DNA of 64,000 bases from Alteromonas sp. a30 (GCF_026788005.1 NZ_JABEPE010000002.1:124001-188000); one strand, 5' to 3'. Positions 34,241-43,819 are shown, counted from the first letter of the stretch. Notes: generated by a model not told the origin, from the sequence alone. Numbers and translations are program-made.

Positions 34241-35395
34241 TTAATTCAAATCGTTAAATATTTTTTTGCCAACGTCATTTAAATCTATGGCTTTTAGTAT
34301 TTCTATAATTTGCTGGCTTGTTTCACCGCCATCATAGGGATTAGTGAAAATGGGGTCGGCTGCCGAGTACTTCTGGGCCATAACGTGATTAAGCGTTTTT
34401 AAAATACTGTCCTTAGTTGGCTTACAATTAAACACCGAATCGGCCCTAGCTCGGCCTTGTTGGCGACAACCAATATCCACCGTTGGTACGCTAAACGAAG
34501 GCGCTTCAATAACACCGCTTGATGAATTCCCGACCACACAAGCACAATGACTTAGGGCACTCAAATAACGCACTCGCCCCAAGGATTCAGTAAGATAAAC
34601 ACGCTCGCTATTTTGACTGACATACCGTTTAAGCGTATCGATAAGCTCCCTACCGTGCGCATCCGCGTTAGGAAACGTAATGAGTAGTTTTACATTAGGG
34701 AATGCATCTAGCGCTTCTAACATGGCTTGCATGCCTTCGCGCTGCTCTTGTACATCCAAAGTAACAGGGTGATACGTCACTAAAAAGAAGCGCTCGCCTA
34801 AATCAAAACCAATGGATTCTTCTAGCGCTTGTTTCGATAAGGCTTGGGTTTTCACCGAGGATTCAACGCCTAACGCGCCCACGTTATAAACCGATTCTGG
34901 TTGCTCACCCATTTGAATTAAACGCGCTCGATATTCTTCGGTTGCTGGAAAATGAATATGCGCCATTTTTGAAATAGCATGTCGAATAGATTCGTCCACC
35001 GCGCCAAATGTAGCTTCACCACCATGCAAGTGAGCAATAGGAATATTGGCAAACAGAGCCGCTGTCGCCGCACCAAGCGCTTCAAAACGATCGCCAAGCA
35101 GCATAACCAAATCCGGTTGCAGATTCTTAAAGCTTTCTGCAAACCCCATTAACGCTAACCCTGTAGATTTGGTGATAGCAACTGGGGAATCACCAGAAAG
35201 CAATATTTCAACGGTGTCGTGAATGGGAAAGCCGTCTTTTTCAATTTCTTGATAAGTCGAACCAAACTCAGGTGATAAATGCATACCTGTAACAACTAGC
35301 TGCAATTCAAAACTTGGATCGTCATTGAGTGCTTTAAGCAGCCAATAAAACAGTCCGTATTCCGCTCGGGTTCCTGTTACGACACAAACTTTCAT
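34241..35395 (-). CDS. Hydrolysing UDP-N-acetyl sugar 2-epimerase, NeuC/LegG-like
   Basis: A 384-residue GT-B-fold enzyme of the hydrolysing 2-epimerase type, starting VCVVTGTRAEYGLFYWLLKA with LVMLLGDRFEALGAATAALF, then HLHGGEATFGAVDESIRHAI, and NSSSGVIEAPSFSVPTVDIG near the C-terminus. It converts a UDP-GlcNAc-type sugar to the free mannosamine-type sugar for the NeuB reaction. In the legionaminic pathway the substrate is UDP-N,N'-diacetylbacillosamine (LegG). That fits the PglF/LegC/PglD-like genes here. It lies between legC and neuB, in pathway order. Confidence 0.92.
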   Translation of the reverse strand: MKVCVVTGTRAEYGLFYWLLKALNDDPSFELQLVVTGMHLSPEFGSTYQEIEKDGFPIHDTVEILLSGDSPVAITKSTGLALMGFAESFKNLQPDLVMLLGDRFEALGAATAALFANIPIAHLHGGEATFGAVDESIRHAISKMAHIHFPATEEYRARLIQMGEQPESVYNVGALGVESSVKTQALSKQALEESIGFDLGERFFLVTYHPVTLDVQEQREGMQAMLEALDAFPNVKLLITFPNADAHGRELIDTLKRYVSQNSERVYLTESLGRVRYLSALSHCACVVGNSSSGVIEAPSFSVPTVDIGCRQQGRARADSVFNCKPTKDSILKTLNHVMAQKYSAADPIFTNPYDGGETSQQIIEILKAIDLNDVGKKIFNDLN

Positions 35396-35422
35396 TTATC
35401 ACCTTTTAAGTCGTTAAAAACC

Positions 35423-36583
35423 TTAAACAATCACCGAACTCGGAATGTTTACTATGCAATCGGCTAAATGTGTGGCATTCGGTAACGGGCCTGCCTGACA
35501 ATGCTTGAACGCTGGCAGAGTATTTAGCAACTGCCACGCTGGGCGGGTCATGATGCCACTATCATTAGTAACGGTTAAGAACGCGTCACGCTGCGTTTTG
35601 TCTGCAAGTTTCACCGTACATAACCAATAGTTCACTTGAGTATTGGGTAATTCTGTAATGAAAGTAATTTCGGTATCAGCGAAAAACGCTTGGTACGATT
35701 TTGCCAACTCACGTTTGGCTCGCATAAAGCTAGGCACTTGTTCTAATTGCGCCACCCCTAATGCTGCGTTGAGGTTCGGCATTCGGAAATTAAAACCGAC
35801 CACATCATGCACGTACTCCCACTTATGGGGCACCTTTGCTGTGGTTGATAAATGGCGCGCAACCTGTGCGATTTCATCATCATTAGTCACTAACATACCA
35901 CCGCCTCCGGTGGTCATAATCTTGTTGCCATTGAAGCTAATCGCACCACAAGAAGCAAACGTTCCAGCATGTTGGTCGTTTTTGGTGGAACCTAGCGATT
36001 CAGCGGCATCTTCAACCACTGGGATGCCATATTGCTGACAAACTTCGATAACACCTTCGATGTCGCCTATAAAACCAAAGCTGTGCATAGGCACACAAGC
36101 TGAAATGGGCTTTTGGGTATGCTTGTTAATGGCTTTCCCGTCAACTATTTCTGCGTTTTGCTCAAGCCAACTCGCCAAGGCTTTCGGGCATAAGCTCATG
36201 GAGGCGGCATCAACATCGATGAATACTGGCTCTGCATTGCAGTAGTGAATGGCATTAGTAGTGGCAACAAATGACAAAGGCTGGGTTAGCACTTCGGAAT
36301 CAGGCTTTACGCCTACTGCCAGCAAGGCAATGTGCAAAGCGGCTGTGCCATTAACCATAGCAACCGCGTGTTTTACCCCTAAATAAGTGGCCATTTGCTG
36401 CTCAAAATCCACCACACGTTGCCCAACAGTTGAAACAAACGTGCTACGGATAGCATCAACAACATAAGCTTCTTCGTTGCCGTTAAGCGTGGGAATATGT
36501 AAAGGGATAAAGTCGGTTGTTTTAAATGTCGTTTGGACGAATTGGCAGAATGACTCTGCCAATTGATTGATATTCTGTGACAT
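35423..36583 (-). CDS. LegC-like pyridoxal-phosphate sugar aminotransferase
   Basis: A 386-residue DegT/DnrJ/EryC1/StrS aminotransferase. The N-terminal segment FIPLHIPTLNGNEEAYVVDA with STFVSTVGQRVVDFEQQMAT is characteristic of the LegC group. The pyridoxal-phosphate Lys lies in SFNGNKIMTTGGGGMLVTND near residue 225. It should aminate C4 of a 4-keto-6-deoxy sugar nucleotide on the way to legionaminic acid. A second C4-type aminotransferase (42644-43819) and a WbpE-type (59524-60636) are also present. The neuC-like gene follows 27 bp downstream. Confidence 0.9.
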   Translation of the reverse strand: MSQNINQLAESFCQFVQTTFKTTDFIPLHIPTLNGNEEAYVVDAIRSTFVSTVGQRVVDFEQQMATYLGVKHAVAMVNGTAALHIALLAVGVKPDSEVLTQPLSFVATTNAIHYCNAEPVFIDVDAASMSLCPKALASWLEQNAEIVDGKAINKHTQKPISACVPMHSFGFIGDIEGVIEVCQQYGIPVVEDAAESLGSTKNDQHAGTFASCGAISFNGNKIMTTGGGGMLVTNDDEIAQVARHLSTTAKVPHKWEYVHDVVGFNFRMPNLNAALGVAQLEQVPSFMRAKRELAKSYQAFFADTEITFITELPNTQVNYWLCTVKLADKTQRDAFLTVTNDSGIMTRPAWQLLNTLPAFKHCQAGPLPNATHLADCIVNIPSSVIV

Positions 36584-36610
36584 GTTTACGTCTTATAGAA
36601 CCAGTTTAAA

Positions 36611-37585
36611 TTAAACGTTTTTATAACGTCCGTCGTCTGGATTAACAATGAATCCATCTTTAACAACTTGCAGAATTTGCTCGATACCATCTGGTACAGT
36701 TTTGGTAATTTCAAACCCAAGTACAGACTTAATCTTGTCGAAGTTAACGCGGTAATCGCGCGGATCTTCTTGCTTTTCAACGTATTTGATTTTAGCTTCT
36801 GGCAAGAATTTTTGGATCTCATCAACAATCATTTTCTTCTGATAGTTTTCGCTGGTATTACCAACGTTGAATACTTCAAAAGACACTTTTTCTGCGTCAG
36901 CATTGAATACTTCAACCACGGAACGAGACAAATCAACAACATGGCAATAAGGACGCCAGAATTGCTCACCAAAGATAACCAGTTCTCTGTCTAACGCCAA
37001 TTCTTTAGTGAATTCATTCACTGTGAGGTCGAAACGCAAACGCGGAGACAAACCGTAAACAGTGGAGAAACGCAAACAAGTTGGCACACAGCCTGTCGCT
37101 TTGTCTTGACCTAACAAGAACTGTTCAAATTCAACTTTGGTTTCTGCATACAAAGAAACTGGCGTTAATGGCGAGTTTTCATGAACATAGCCTTCGCTGT
37201 CTTCCATTTTTCCGTAGTTACTGCATGTAGATGCAAAAACAAAACGCTTAACGCCCGCTTCTTGCGCTAGCTCATAAAGCTTTTTGGAACCATCCAAGTT
37301 AATTGAGCGAGTTACTTCCGGCTCTTTAGCACAAGCTGGATCGCCTACGATCGCAGCTAGGTGTGCAACATATTCGATGTCCGCTAATACGTCTTTCATT
37401 AGCGCTTCATCACGAATATCACCTTTTACGAAAGTAAAGTTAGGAGCATTCAGTAATTCAACGATGCTTTCGCCGCCAAAGCTTAAGTTATCAACAACGA
37501 CAACATGATAATTTTGAGCCAACAATAAACGAACTAACACACTACCGATGTAACCTGCGCCACCAGTAACTAACACTTTTTTCAT
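36611..37585 (-). CDS. NAD(P)-dependent SDR sugar-nucleotide epimerase/reductase
   Basis: A 324-residue extended short-chain dehydrogenase with the NAD motif KVLVTGGAGYIGSVLVRLLL, catalytic Tyr and Lys in SLYAETK near residue 145, and STCSNYG in place of the more usual SSS-V/A-YG or TDE-VYG. The lack of a TDE/SDE motif argues against a 4,6-dehydratase of the RmlB or LegB type. A C4 or C2 epimerase or a ketoreductase acting on a UDP- or GDP-sugar is likely. It sits directly upstream of legC, the place where legB is found in some clusters, so a link to that pathway remains open. Confidence 0.7.
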   Translation of the reverse strand: MKKVLVTGGAGYIGSVLVRLLLAQNYHVVVVDNLSFGGESIVELLNAPNFTFVKGDIRDEALMKDVLADIEYVAHLAAIVGDPACAKEPEVTRSINLDGSKKLYELAQEAGVKRFVFASTCSNYGKMEDSEGYVHENSPLTPVSLYAETKVEFEQFLLGQDKATGCVPTCLRFSTVYGLSPRLRFDLTVNEFTKELALDRELVIFGEQFWRPYCHVVDLSRSVVEVFNADAEKVSFEVFNVGNTSENYQKKMIVDEIQKFLPEAKIKYVEKQEDPRDYRVNFDKIKSVLGFEITKTVPDGIEQILQVVKDGFIVNPDDGRYKNV

Positions 37586-37592
37586 TCTTTCC

Positions 37593-38606
37593 TCACAATT
37601 TATAGTTGTAGTAATCTACAAACCAATCAATAAATTTCGCAATACCGGTTTCTACAGTGGTTTCTGGCTTAAAACCCGTTTGCTTAATCAGCGCGCCCAC
37701 ATCTGCATGGGTATCAGGCACATCACCCGGTTGCAGTGGCAACATTTTCATGGATGCACTTTTGCCTAATGCTTTTTCAATGGCTTTAATATAGTCCATC
37801 AGCATAACAGGGCTTGAGTTACCAATGTTATAAACACGCCACGGGAATTTACTTGAACCGGGATCTGGATTTGCACCTGACCATTCTGGGTCGGGCGCAG
37901 CTATGTTATCTGATACGCGAATAATGCCTTCGCAAATATCATCGATGTAGGTGAAGTCACGGCGGTGATTGCCGTAGTTAAAGACCTCAATTTCTTCATC
38001 GTTTAGAATGGCTTTGGCAAATTTAAATAGGGCCATATCAGGACGACCCCACGGACCATAAACGGTAAAAAAGCGTAATCCCGTGGTCGGAATGCCATAT
38101 AAAGCACTATAAGTATGCGCCATCAATTCGTTAGATTTTTTGGTTGCGGCGTACATGGAAAGTGGGTGATCGACAGAATCGCTTACCGAAAATGGAAGTG
38201 TTTCATTCGCACCATATACCGAGCTAGAAGAAGCATAAACTAAATGCTCTACCCCAGTATTTCGGCAACCTTCAAGAATATTTAGAAAACCAACAATGTT
38301 GCTATCAATGTAAGCCCGAGGGTTTTCCATTGAATAACGTACACCGGCTTGAGCAGCAAGGTTGATCACTAAGTTAAATTTGTGCGCTGAAAAAATGTCG
38401 CTAATAGCTGACGTATCTGCCAAATCGACTTTATGAAATTCGAAATGAGGATGATTTTGTATTAAAGAAAGCCTATCGTGCTTGAGCTTTGGATCGTAAT
38501 AGTCGTTGATATTATCGATACCGACGACATTATCTCCCCTTTCCAATAAGCGCTGAGCGACGTGCATACCAATAAATCCGGCTGCACCAGTAACCAATAC
38601 GTTCAT
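37593..38606 (-). CDS. UDP-glucuronate 4-epimerase
   Basis: A 337-residue SDR enzyme starting VLVTGAAGFIGMHVAQRLLE, with INDYYDPKLKHDRLSLIQNH near residue 35, VYASSSSVYGANETLPFSVS, and the catalytic YAATKKSNELMAH. The YYD-x-x-LK segment and TGLRFFTVYGPWGRPDMALF are typical of bacterial UDP-glucuronate 4-epimerases (capsule protein I type). It would make UDP-galacturonate from the Ugd product. galU, ugd and this gene give a complete route from glucose 1-phosphate within the locus, although the genes are far apart. Confidence 0.88.
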   Translation of the reverse strand: MNVLVTGAAGFIGMHVAQRLLERGDNVVGIDNINDYYDPKLKHDRLSLIQNHPHFEFHKVDLADTSAISDIFSAHKFNLVINLAAQAGVRYSMENPRAYIDSNIVGFLNILEGCRNTGVEHLVYASSSSVYGANETLPFSVSDSVDHPLSMYAATKKSNELMAHTYSALYGIPTTGLRFFTVYGPWGRPDMALFKFAKAILNDEEIEVFNYGNHRRDFTYIDDICEGIIRVSDNIAAPDPEWSGANPDPGSSKFPWRVYNIGNSSPVMLMDYIKAIEKALGKSASMKMLPLQPGDVPDTHADVGALIKQTGFKPETTVETGIAKFIDWFVDYYNYKL

Positions 38607-38662
38607 TCAATTTGATCTTTAATTTAAGAAGTTTCAACCTAACTTTGGAAGCAGTGTAGTCT

Positions 38663-38691
38663 ACCTGTATTAATAGGAAATTAATACAGGT
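38663..38691 (-). terminator. Hairpin following the wbpL-like gene
   Basis: A perfect 12-bp stem (38663-38674 with 38680-38691) with a 5-nt loop begins 24 bp after the wbpL-like stop on the minus strand. No T-tract follows, so it may be a weak or factor-dependent terminator, or an mRNA 3' stabilising or processing element between two parts of the cluster. Confidence 0.4.
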
Positions 38692-38714
38692 TAAGCGGCT
38701 TTCAAACTTAAGTC

Positions 38715-39740
38715 CTACGAGTTCAGCTCAGCGCCTTTTACACCGGCTTTCGAACGAGCTACACCAATGACTAAGGGTAACAGTGCAACGATCGCAATTA
38801 ACGCAGAGTAGTCGTAAAAAGTCGTTGCTAACCACGCAAGTGGAAATAGCCAAAACACATTCATCAATACAATGCATAAAGTCACGCGCGTGTGAGAACC
38901 CAGCTTCCTGCTCCACTTTTGATATGCATGCAAATTATGCGCTTTAAGCCACGGTTGTCCGGTTAGCATTCGAGTAATGAGCGTGACTGTTGAATCCACG
39001 ACAAAATAGCCGTACAGAATCACCCAACTCCATGGGCTAATGACATCGACTGATGACACACCTATCGCATAGATAGCCATGGCAAAACCTAGGAAACTGC
39101 TGCCAACATCTCCCATAAAAATACGGGCTTTGGGAAAGTTAAAAACTAAAAAGCCAAGGGTACTAACGCTTAACAAAAGCAACGATGCCGAATACATGGT
39201 TTCACCCGATGTATATAAAATGATAGCGGCTCCAATACTTACCGTTAGCGTTTCGAATCCAGCAAGGCCGTTAATTCCATCCATAAAGTTAAACAAGTTG
39301 GTCGACCAAACGATAACAAGCAAAGCAACCAAATAAGCAATATAATCAAGTAAAGGAAAACGGTCTGAAAATGGAAGCTCGGGAACATCCTTTAGCAATA
39401 TGAGGGAAACGACTGCGGCAATAGTTTGAACAAGTAAACGCCACTTTGCATCAACGCCTCTTTTGTCATCAATCCAACCAATCCACGCAATAAATCCACC
39501 GCCTAAAATAAGCGCCATAAACATAGGGTCAGTAACAACATTTTTAACATAAATAGCAAATAACCCGATGAAAAACGTTAGAATCAAAGCCGCGCCACCA
39601 CCTCTAGGAGTAGGCACAGTATGCGAACTTCTGTCATTGGGTATATCAAGCATCGCCTTTTGCTTGGTGTGTCGAATTAACGACCACGTTAAAAATGCTG
39701 ACACAAAGCTGAGAGAAAACAAAAATAACCACAAGCGCAT
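38715..39740 (-). CDS. wbpL: Undecaprenyl-phosphate glycosyl-1-phosphate transferase, WbpL/WecA-like
   Basis: A 341-residue polytopic inner-membrane enzyme (about eleven helices) of the polyprenyl-phosphate N-acetylhexosamine-1-phosphate transferase family. Catalytic motifs are visible: PTPRGGGAALILTFFIG, WIDDKRGVDAKWRLLVQ, NLFNFMDGINGLAGFETL, FMGDVGSSFLGFAM, and KAHNLHAYQKWSRKLGSH. It starts glycan assembly by placing the first sugar phosphate on undecaprenyl phosphate. The short, WbpL-like form with a neighbouring WbpV-like SDR gene is common in O-antigen clusters. The SDR stop and this ATG abut (TAAATG). Confidence 0.93.
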   Translation of the reverse strand: MRLWLFLFSLSFVSAFLTWSLIRHTKQKAMLDIPNDRSSHTVPTPRGGGAALILTFFIGLFAIYVKNVVTDPMFMALILGGGFIAWIGWIDDKRGVDAKWRLLVQTIAAVVSLILLKDVPELPFSDRFPLLDYIAYLVALLVIVWSTNLFNFMDGINGLAGFETLTVSIGAAIILYTSGETMYSASLLLLSVSTLGFLVFNFPKARIFMGDVGSSFLGFAMAIYAIGVSSVDVISPWSWVILYGYFVVDSTVTLITRMLTGQPWLKAHNLHAYQKWSRKLGSHTRVTLCIVLMNVFWLFPLAWLATTFYDYSALIAIVALLPLVIGVARSKAGVKGAELNS

Positions 39741-40712
39741 TTAATTATTTTCCTCTTTTAAGTAGGCGAGCTCTTCAACCATCGGATAACGAGCTTCCCA
39801 ATGATAATACCTCATGGCATTTTGCCCACTTATCTCAAGATTACTAGACAGTTTATTCCACATCGTTCCTTTACCAATAAGCTTAAAAGCAAACGCCATT
39901 AATGCGGGAGGAATGCTTAACATCATAATGGATTTACCAAGTGCTTGGGCAATATTTTGACAAAGTTGGGCGGTACTAACAGGGGATTTATCGGCAACAA
40001 GAAACACGGAATAATCGTATTGCTCCGCAGGTTTTGTACTGAGTATTGTCAATATGAAATGATTCAAATTCCCAACACTGATTAATGAGCGACGATTATT
40101 AATGGCCCCTAGAGGCAATACTGGTAAACGCTTCACTAGGCTGACTAAAGCATTCATATTAGCTTTAACTCCTTTGCCATAGACCAAGGGAGGGCGAATA
40201 ATAGAAACCCTCAAGGATGAACTCGATATACTTCGAAGGTACTGTTCAGCCTGAAACTTCGTTAAAGCATAAACACCTTCAGGTGAAGGTATATCGTCTT
40301 CAGAAAAGGCTTGAATTGATGTTTCGTCACCATTGACTTTAATTGAGCTTACGTAGATGAAGTGTTTCACCTGCTTAGCGATAGCGACTTGTGCTACCGC
40401 TTTGGTTCCATCCACATTTATTCGTTCGTACTCGCCAGCTAACTCATTATTTTCAACCACATGAGCCTTGGCAGCTAAATGAATGACGACATCAATATTG
40501 GAACTAAGCTGCTGCGCTGATAAATTTTCGATAGAATCCACTTGAATAAAGTGAATATTCCTATCTTTCAAATGCGCTATCGGGAGATGTTCCCTCGGAT
40601 CGTTTCTGGCAACCAAAAACAGTTCTATATCTTGGCTTTGCTTGAGTAGGTCGCTAACAAGCTGGCGACCTACAAACCCAGTTGCCCCAGTTATCAAAAT
40701 GTTCATTTTCAT
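39741..40712 (-). CDS. NAD-dependent epimerase/dehydratase, WbpV/Gne-like
   Basis: A 323-residue SDR enzyme with the dinucleotide motif ILITGATGFVGRQLVSDLLK, IYVSSIKVNGDETS near residue 125, the catalytic YALTKFQAEQYL near residue 150, and a C-terminal extension. The type that accompanies WbpL and a WbpM-type dehydratase acts as a UDP-4-keto-sugar reductase/epimerase (WbpV, FnlB-like) or a UDP-GlcNAc 4-epimerase. Which of these applies cannot be settled from the sequence. ATG codons at 40712 and 40706 are both possible. Confidence 0.8.
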   Translation of the reverse strand: MKMNILITGATGFVGRQLVSDLLKQSQDIELFLVARNDPREHLPIAHLKDRNIHFIQVDSIENLSAQQLSSNIDVVIHLAAKAHVVENNELAGEYERINVDGTKAVAQVAIAKQVKHFIYVSSIKVNGDETSIQAFSEDDIPSPEGVYALTKFQAEQYLRSISSSSLRVSIIRPPLVYGKGVKANMNALVSLVKRLPVLPLGAINNRRSLISVGNLNHFILTILSTKPAEQYDYSVFLVADKSPVSTAQLCQNIAQALGKSIMMLSIPPALMAFAFKLIGKGTMWNKLSSNLEISGQNAMRYYHWEARYPMVEELAYLKEENN

Positions 40713-40714
40713 CA

Positions 40715-42619
40715 CTAATGCAAATTGGGCCTATCGTGCGTGGAGCTCGCCTCTTGATGAGAAAGCGCGTCTTGTGAAGCCGGCTTAAAGCCAGTTGGGG
40801 CTTCTAAAAGCAGCTCTCGGACGGTCGCCGGGTTGCGAACATCAATTGCATTAATAAGGGCTTTAACTAGCGCTTCTAATTCGGTTAACTCTAGGTATGA
40901 CTCTCGAGCACACATAATGCGCTGATGTTGAGTTCCTAACGCATTGTCATCAACTAACAATTCTTCGTATAGCTTTTCACCCGGCCTTAGTCCTGAATAT
41001 TGCAAGTCTATAAATCGCTCAGACGTTGGGTCATCTGAATATCCCATTAAATGAATCATCTTCTTGGCTAAATCTGCAATTTTAACAGGGCTTCCCATAT
41101 CAAGGACAAAAACCTCACCCCCTTTAGCCAATGCTCCGGCTTGAATAACTAACTGAGCGGCCTCGGGGATGGTCATAAAATACCGTGTAATTTCTGGGTG
41201 TGTTACCGTGACCGGCCCTCCCTGTTTAATTTGGGACTTAAACAGGGGCACAACGGAGCCCGACGAACCTAAAACGTTACCAAATCGCACCATGCTAAAA
41301 CAGGTTTTACTTTCCATCGTGGAAAAAGCCTGCAAAACAAATTCGGCAACGCGTTTTGACGCGCCCATTACGTTGGTTGAACGCACCGCTTTGTCCGTGG
41401 AAATCAGTACCATATTTTCAACATTAAATTTGAGCGCCATTTGCGCCACTCGATAAGTACCAATAACATTATTTTTCACGCCTTCAACAATATTTTGCTC
41501 CACTAAGGGAACATGCTTGTAGGCTGCGGCATGGTAAATTGTATCGACCTTATTATTGCTAATCACATCTTCAATAAGAGCATTATCAAGCACATTTCCA
41601 ATCACCGGAATAATTGTATTCGAGGGATCGACTTGAGATGGTCCTAAAAGCTCTTTATGAATGGAATACAAAGAAAATTCTGAACTATCTAAAAGAATTA
41701 GCTTGCGGGGGGATAATTTAATAATCTGCCGACATAGCTCCGATCCAATGGAGCCGCCAGCCCCTGTGACCATGACCGCTTTTCCTTTTATACATTTATC
41801 CATCAATTCCGTTATTGGTTCAACAGGAGTGCGCCCTAACAGATCTTCTACGTTGATATTTCTGAGATTCTCAACGCTCATCTCACCGGAAACAAGCTGA
41901 GAATAAGCCGGTATTGTTTTAATCTTGATGCGTAGATGAGCAAACTGCTCATAAATGTCTTTTCTGCGTTCGGAGGGTAAGTTTGCAATTGCTAAAAGAA
42001 TACGCTTAACACCATAGGTCTTAACCAAATCATCAATTTTATCCGGGGGAGAAACTTCAATACCTTGAACTCTCCGGCCATGTAATTTGGGATTATCGTC
42101 AACAAGGGCAATCGGCATATAGCGATTATCATGCTTTAAAGCCGCCGCTAATTCGTTTCCTGCTGACCCAGCCCCGTAGATAACGACAGGTTCACCAAGC
42201 TGTTCTTTTGCATAATGTTGGAATAAAAGCCTTAACCCAAAGCGGGTTCCTAACATCAATAAAATCGCTAAACAACCATAAATAATAGGCGTTGAACGTG
42301 GTAAGGAGATGGAGAAAAAGAACAAGCACAGCGACATAACAATAGAAGACGCCGCCACAACAGAGCAAATTGAAACGATATTTTGATTACCAAAGAAGCG
42401 CACAACTGTTTTATAAACGCCTATCTTTTCGCCAAATGAAATCGTGAAGATGATACAAAATACCAAACAGCCCCAAGCATAAGGAGAGTGAGGGATATGA
42501 ATTTCTCCTAGACGAATTGATAACGCCAAAAGGAATGCCATCGTTAACGACAAAGCATCTATCGCCTGAGCAATCAATTTCTTGTTCAGTCTTGAAAGAT
42601 TTAATAATTTCAGCAACAT
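40715..42619 (-). CDS. UDP-GlcNAc 4,6-dehydratase, membrane-anchored, PglF/WbpM-like
   Basis: A 634-residue inner-membrane protein with four N-terminal membrane helices (about residues 18-130), a CoA-binding-like Rossmann region (VVIYGAGSAGNELAAALKHD near 146), and a C-terminal SDR domain with TGAGGSIG at 285-292. In the catalytic segment Lys410 and Met418 (STDKAVRSTNVMGASKR) replace the usual Tyr arrangement, as in PglF and WbpM. It forms UDP-4-keto-6-deoxy-GlcNAc, the precursor of bacillosamine and, through it, of legionaminic acid. It is the only clear 4,6-dehydratase in the window, so both routes may depend on it. Confidence 0.94.
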   Translation of the reverse strand: MLLKLLNLSRLNKKLIAQAIDALSLTMAFLLALSIRLGEIHIPHSPYAWGCLVFCIIFTISFGEKIGVYKTVVRFFGNQNIVSICSVVAASSIVMSLCLFFFSISLPRSTPIIYGCLAILLMLGTRFGLRLLFQHYAKEQLGEPVVIYGAGSAGNELAAALKHDNRYMPIALVDDNPKLHGRRVQGIEVSPPDKIDDLVKTYGVKRILLAIANLPSERRKDIYEQFAHLRIKIKTIPAYSQLVSGEMSVENLRNINVEDLLGRTPVEPITELMDKCIKGKAVMVTGAGGSIGSELCRQIIKLSPRKLILLDSSEFSLYSIHKELLGPSQVDPSNTIIPVIGNVLDNALIEDVISNNKVDTIYHAAAYKHVPLVEQNIVEGVKNNVIGTYRVAQMALKFNVENMVLISTDKAVRSTNVMGASKRVAEFVLQAFSTMESKTCFSMVRFGNVLGSSGSVVPLFKSQIKQGGPVTVTHPEITRYFMTIPEAAQLVIQAGALAKGGEVFVLDMGSPVKIADLAKKMIHLMGYSDDPTSERFIDLQYSGLRPGEKLYEELLVDDNALGTQHQRIMCARESYLELTELEALVKALINAIDVRNPATVRELLLEAPTGFKPASQDALSHQEASSTHDRPNLH

Positions 42620-42643
42620 TCGTTCCTATCTTTCTTGGAATAT

Positions 42644-43819
42644 TTAACAACTAGCTTGTTCAAACACGGCATGTAATGCCGAGCATATTTCATCCATGTC
42701 ATTTTCGGTAATCGTTGGATGGACCAAAAAACACAAGCTTGTTTTGCCCATTTGAGCTGCATTAGGTAAGCGTTCAACAGGGCGATAAGGCGTATTATCA
42801 AAGGCTTTTTCTAAATAAACTTCCGAACACGTACCCGAAAAACAAGGAATCCCTTTTTCATTAATCGATTGGATTATGCGGTCTCGAGTCCAGCCTTCTG
42901 CCAACGCGTCTGGTTTAACGTATAGGTAATGTTTGTAGGGAACATACTCAAAGTAATTTGCAGCTTCAGGCACTTCAATTGCGGAAAACTGCCTTGCAAC
43001 TTGGTTATAACGTTCAGCATAGGACTTACGAATTCGGCCCCACTCATCTAATTGAGTAAGTTGATAGCGACCAATCGTGGCTTGCATTTCGGTCATACGC
43101 CAATTCGTGCCAAAAGATTCATGTAGCCAACGATAGCCTTTTTTGTGCTCTTTTTCATAAACTGCCGACCAGCTCTTTCCATGATCTTTATAAGACCACG
43201 CCTTAGACCAGAGCCCCTTGTCATTGCACACTAACATGCCCCCTTCGCCGCCAGTTGTCATGATTTTGTCTTGGCAGAAGGAAAACGCGCCTACATGGCC
43301 GATACTACCAAGCCGCTTCCCTTTATAACTTGAACAATGAGATTGAGCACAGTCTTCAATAACATACAGCTCATGCTCATTAGCTAAAGCCATGATCTCG
43401 TCCATTTCACAGGGCCAACCACCGAGATGAACACAAATAATTGCTTTAGTTTTATCAGTTAATACAGGCAGGATAGTGCGGGCGCTGATATTACCGGAAT
43501 CTAATTCAACGTCGGCAAATACGGGGGTTGCCCCTACATTAATAACACTTGAAATAGAGGCAATAAATGTTCGAGGAGTAACAACGACCTCATCCCCCTG
43601 CCCGACACCCATTGCAATCAAGGCAAGCTCAATGGCAACGGAGCCATTAGATAACGCAATGGCATATTCAACACCAAAATAATCGGCAAACTCTTTTTCA
43701 AAAGATCGAGCTTCGGTGCCAGTCCAGTAATTCACTTTATTACTACGTAAGACATTACTGACTTTTTCGACTTCTTCCTGACTAAAATTCGGCCAAGAGG
43801 GTAACTTAGTTCCTAACAT
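42644..43819 (-). CDS. UDP-4-amino-sugar aminotransferase, PglE-like
   Basis: A 391-residue pyridoxal-phosphate DegT-family aminotransferase. It starts LGTKLPSWPNFSQEEVEKVS, has YFGVEYAIALSNGSVAIELA, the segment VIEDCAQSHCSSYKGKRLGS, and the Lys in FSFCQDKIMTTGGEGGMLVC near residue 195. It should aminate C4 of the PglF product. The gene order pglF-pglE-pglD (as read on the minus strand, D then E then F) matches bacillosamine loci. ATG at 43819 is preferred; an upstream frame to 43852 would add 11 residues that do not fit the family start. Confidence 0.88.
   Translation of the reverse strand: MLGTKLPSWPNFSQEEVEKVSNVLRSNKVNYWTGTEARSFEKEFADYFGVEYAIALSNGSVAIELALIAMGVGQGDEVVVTPRTFIASISSVINVGATPVFADVELDSGNISARTILPVLTDKTKAIICVHLGGWPCEMDEIMALANEHELYVIEDCAQSHCSSYKGKRLGSIGHVGAFSFCQDKIMTTGGEGGMLVCNDKGLWSKAWSYKDHGKSWSAVYEKEHKKGYRWLHESFGTNWRMTEMQATIGRYQLTQLDEWGRIRKSYAERYNQVARQFSAIEVPEAANYFEYVPYKHYLYVKPDALAEGWTRDRIIQSINEKGIPCFSGTCSEVYLEKAFDNTPYRPVERLPNAAQMGKTSLCFLVHPTITENDMDEICSALHAVFEQASC

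Noticed and set aside
34241-35395. WbpI-type non-hydrolysing epimerase completing the WbpA-B-D-E pathway
   Set aside because: The start GTRAEYGL and the HLHGGEATFGAVDESIRHAI segment belong to the hydrolysing NeuC/LegG group, and it sits between legC- and neuB-like genes.
35643-36038. 131-codon plus-strand frame
   Set aside because: It is fully antisense to the LegC-like aminotransferase, has no ribosome binding site and no recognisable motifs.
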